Of a stretch of 64,000 bases of DNA, positions 62,237 to 64,000 are shown one piece after another. This stretch comes from CAVQBP01 sp963710745 (GTDB lineage: Bacteria; Bacteroidota; Ignavibacteria; Ignavibacteriales; Ignavibacteriaceae). Within the stretch, counting starts at the first letter, position 1. Every line of letters begins with the position of its first letter. A model generated the notes under the pieces. That model made no database searches and was not told the DNA's origin. It was given only the letters and a program-made list of their open reading frames with translations. The translations under genes were made by a program, and so were the position numbers. The stretch is taken from assembly GCA_963710745.1 (NCBI GenBank), contig CAVQBP010000024.1:310001-374000 (forward strand). Reading direction: 5' to 3'.

Positions 62237-62799
62237 TATTAAACTCCATTTGAATTATTTCAAAATTTTACTTCACCGAAATGATTTACGCTAAAAGACG
62301 AAATTTTTAAGTTGTGAATTGTCAATATTTATGAGTCGAATCTAATAGGTCAATTTTAACTAATTTGGTTTCGTTTATGGATTAAAATTGAATAATATTT
62401 TCCATAAGTGAACCTTTTTAGAGCAGACTCATTTATTAAAAAGAACGTGTTTTCAGCAGTAATTATTTACGATAAATATTTAATAAATTACACAAAAATT
62501 ACTGCTTTTGGCCAAGAGAATCAATTTATATTACTGATTGAACTAACACAAAACACTTTATTACAATGTAAAATTGGAAAAATGTGGTAAAGCCACTACT
62601 TGGCAGGAGTTTAATTTCAAAATCTTTCTCAATATTTCCGGGTCAAGTATTCATTATTCCTATTTTCCATCTGGTTTCTTTCTTTTGCCATCGTATTCTT
62701 CGAAAAAACTTCACCGGACAGGTCTTCCATTTTCCATCATACATCTATTGCATCTTTTGTCTAACGAAACTATTTTCATGCATTAGAATCAGGAAATAA
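62237..62799. other. 563-bp intergenic region with no recognised gene
   Basis: Divergent spacer between the P5C dehydrogenase and the acyl-CoA ligase genes. Three short rightward frames (60-71 codons) have no ribosome binding site or domain signature and are treated as chance. No RNA gene, hairpin or repeat was recognised. Both promoters should lie here. Confidence 0.5.
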
Positions 62800-64000
62800 A
62801 TGTTGATACACTTCAGAACAATACCGGATCTTTTTACATATTTAACAAATAAATTCAGAGATATACCTGACAAATGTATAATGCATGTAAAAGAAAACGG
62901 TAAATACAGGGGAATTACATACAAAGAATTTGAAGAGCAAACAGATAATTTTGCATCCGGTTTGTTAGCACTTGGAATTAAAAAGGGAGATAAAATTGCA
63001 ATAAGCTCTGAAAACAGACCCGAATGGGTCTATTCTGATATGGCTATACTAGGCCTGGGAGGAATAGACGTACCTCTTTATCCGTCCTTAACTGCAGAAT
63101 CACAGGAATTTATTTTAAATAATTCAGAAGCTGCAGGTATCATTGTCTCTAATAAATTTCAGTTAAACAAGATCCTGAAAATCTGGCACAATTGTAAAAA
63201 ACTTAAACATATTATTGTTCTTAATGAGAATGATATAGAAGACAAGAAAACCAATAATATATATTCCTTTAAAGATATCCAGGAGATGGGTAAAAAGTTT
63301 AAAGAAATTAGTCAAAATTTCTTTAAGGAAAATATAAAATCAGTTTCAGAAAATGATATATGTACTATCATTTACACCTCGGGAACAACAGGTGATCCGA
63401 AAGGAGTAATACTCACACATAAAAATATTATATCAAATGTTCAGGCCGTACTGGATAGTCTGCCGATTTCTTCAACTGATATATTTCTCTCATTTCTTCC
63501 ATTATGTCACATATTCGAAAGGATGGGAGGATATTATACAGGATTTGCATGTGAGGGTACAGTTTATTACGCCGAAAGTATTGAAATGATTTCACAGAAT
63601 ATTCTCGAAGTCAAGCCAACTATTATTACAACGGTTCCGCGATTATTTGAACGCATCTATAGTAAAATAATTAAGAACGTTGAAAAGGAACCGGCTGCAA
63701 AACAGAAAATATTTTACTGGGCTGTTGAAATAGGAAAGAAATACTCACGGTTTAAAAAAGAAAATAATATTCCGCTCAAATTAAAAATAGAATATAAACT
63801 TGCTGAAAAACTGGTTTTCTCAAAATTAAAAGAAAAAATGGGAGGAAGATTAAGATTTTTTGTTTCAGGCGGAGCACCTCTTTCAAGAGAAATGGGAATA
63901 TTTTTTGAAGCTATTGGAATTATAATTTTAGAAGGTTATGGATTGACCGAATCATCTCCTGTAATTACTGCTAACAGGGCAGATGATTATAAATTTGGAA
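62800..64000 (+). CDS. Long-chain acyl-CoA synthetase (AMP-forming, FadD15-like), partial
   Basis: ATG 62800, preceded by AGGAAATAA, opens a frame that stays open to the window edge; about 400 residues are visible. Start MLIHFRTIPDLFTYLTNKFRDIP. AMP-binding motif IYTSGTTGDPKGVILTHKNI, then FLPLCHIFERMGGYYTGF, TTVPRLFERIYSKI, and FFVSGGAPLSREMGIFFEAIGIIILEGYGLTESSPV, the A5-type GYGLTE motif. It activates long-chain fatty acids as acyl-AMP and then acyl-CoA, at the membrane-cytoplasm face. The C-terminal domain with the ligase hinge is beyond the window. Confidence 0.93.
   Translation, partial: MLIHFRTIPDLFTYLTNKFRDIPDKCIMHVKENGKYRGITYKEFEEQTDNFASGLLALGIKKGDKIAISSENRPEWVYSDMAILGLGGIDVPLYPSLTAESQEFILNNSEAAGIIVSNKFQLNKILKIWHNCKKLKHIIVLNENDIEDKKTNNIYSFKDIQEMGKKFKEISQNFFKENIKSVSENDICTIIYTSGTTGDPKGVILTHKNIISNVQAVLDSLPISSTDIFLSFLPLCHIFERMGGYYTGFACEGTVYYAESIEMISQNILEVKPTIITTVPRLFERIYSKIIKNVEKEPAAKQKIFYWAVEIGKKYSRFKKENNIPLKLKIEYKLAEKLVFSKLKEKMGGRLRFFVSGGAPLSREMGIFFEAIGIIILEGYGLTESSPVITANRADDYKFG

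Noticed and set aside
62408..62799. Three short rightward ORFs before the acyl-CoA ligase
   Set aside because: 60-71 codons, overlapping in different frames, no ribosome binding site and no recognisable domain.
1..64000. tRNA, rRNA or CRISPR arrays
   Set aside because: No cloverleaf-like block, rRNA signature or regularly spaced repeat-spacer array was recognised in the intergenic regions.

Overview
The window is AT-rich DNA that looks like a chromosome (or contig) of an Ignavibacteria-like member of the Bacteroidota/Chlorobi group. The evidence is several secreted proteins ending in a type IX secretion (T9SS) sorting domain with the QNYPNPFNP signature, an expansion of TonB-dependent receptors with carboxypeptidase-regulatory N-terminal domains, an ECF sigma / FecR anti-sigma pair with DUF4974 and STN-type receptors, a DUF4249 lipoprotein family, and a standard set of housekeeping genes. 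No tRNA, rRNA, CRISPR array, integrase or intact transposase was found.

Layout. 1-5.5 kb: a leftward operon for a periplasmic molybdenum hydroxylase (PaoABC-like aldehyde oxidoreductase) with its MocA-like and XdhC-like maturation factors; xdhC runs off the left edge. 5.7-10.2 kb: two large exported or lipoprotein beta-propeller-type proteins; the sorting domain of the first is broken by small indels and carries a GC-rich palindrome. 10.5-17.7 kb: a TonB receptor, a short-chain NAD-dependent epimerase, a nest of short repeats, an aldo/keto reductase and a 704-residue YCF48-type repeat protein with a T9SS tail.

18-39.2 kb is the most distinctive part. Reading leftward it runs: ECF sigma factor, remnant FecR, remnant STN-TonB receptor, broken DUF4249 gene, T9SS propeller protein, intact FecR, intact STN-TonB receptor, DUF4249 gene with one frameshift, second T9SS propeller protein, three tandem paralogous TonB receptors, and a GH127 beta-L-arabinofuranosidase. 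The four-gene FecR/receptor/DUF4249/propeller block is present twice in tandem, and the sigma-proximal copy is decaying by internal deletions that spare the gene ends. I infer a sigma/anti-sigma-controlled outer-membrane uptake locus, possibly for arabinose-containing glycans, without a SusD.

39.7-64 kb is mostly housekeeping: a quinone-oxidoreductase-like MDR protein; hrcA-grpE-dnaJ (dnaJ has a one-base frameshift at A_AAA_AAG); a ComEA-like / pilin-like / PilM-like trio; rsmD; a three-gene envelope cluster of unknown function; coaD; a thymidylate-synthase-like protein; an AsmA-like membrane protein; a CDF metal transporter; a DinB protein; an aspartate aminotransferase; aroE; a TPR protein; sucC; a delta-1-pyrroline-5-carboxylate dehydrogenase; and the start of a long-chain acyl-CoA ligase that runs off the right edge.

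Several genes (dnaJ, the first DUF4249 gene, the 5.7 kb sorting domain) are disrupted only by one-base indels. Read errors are a serious alternative to true pseudogenes for these. The large deletions in the duplicated FecR and receptor cannot be explained that way.
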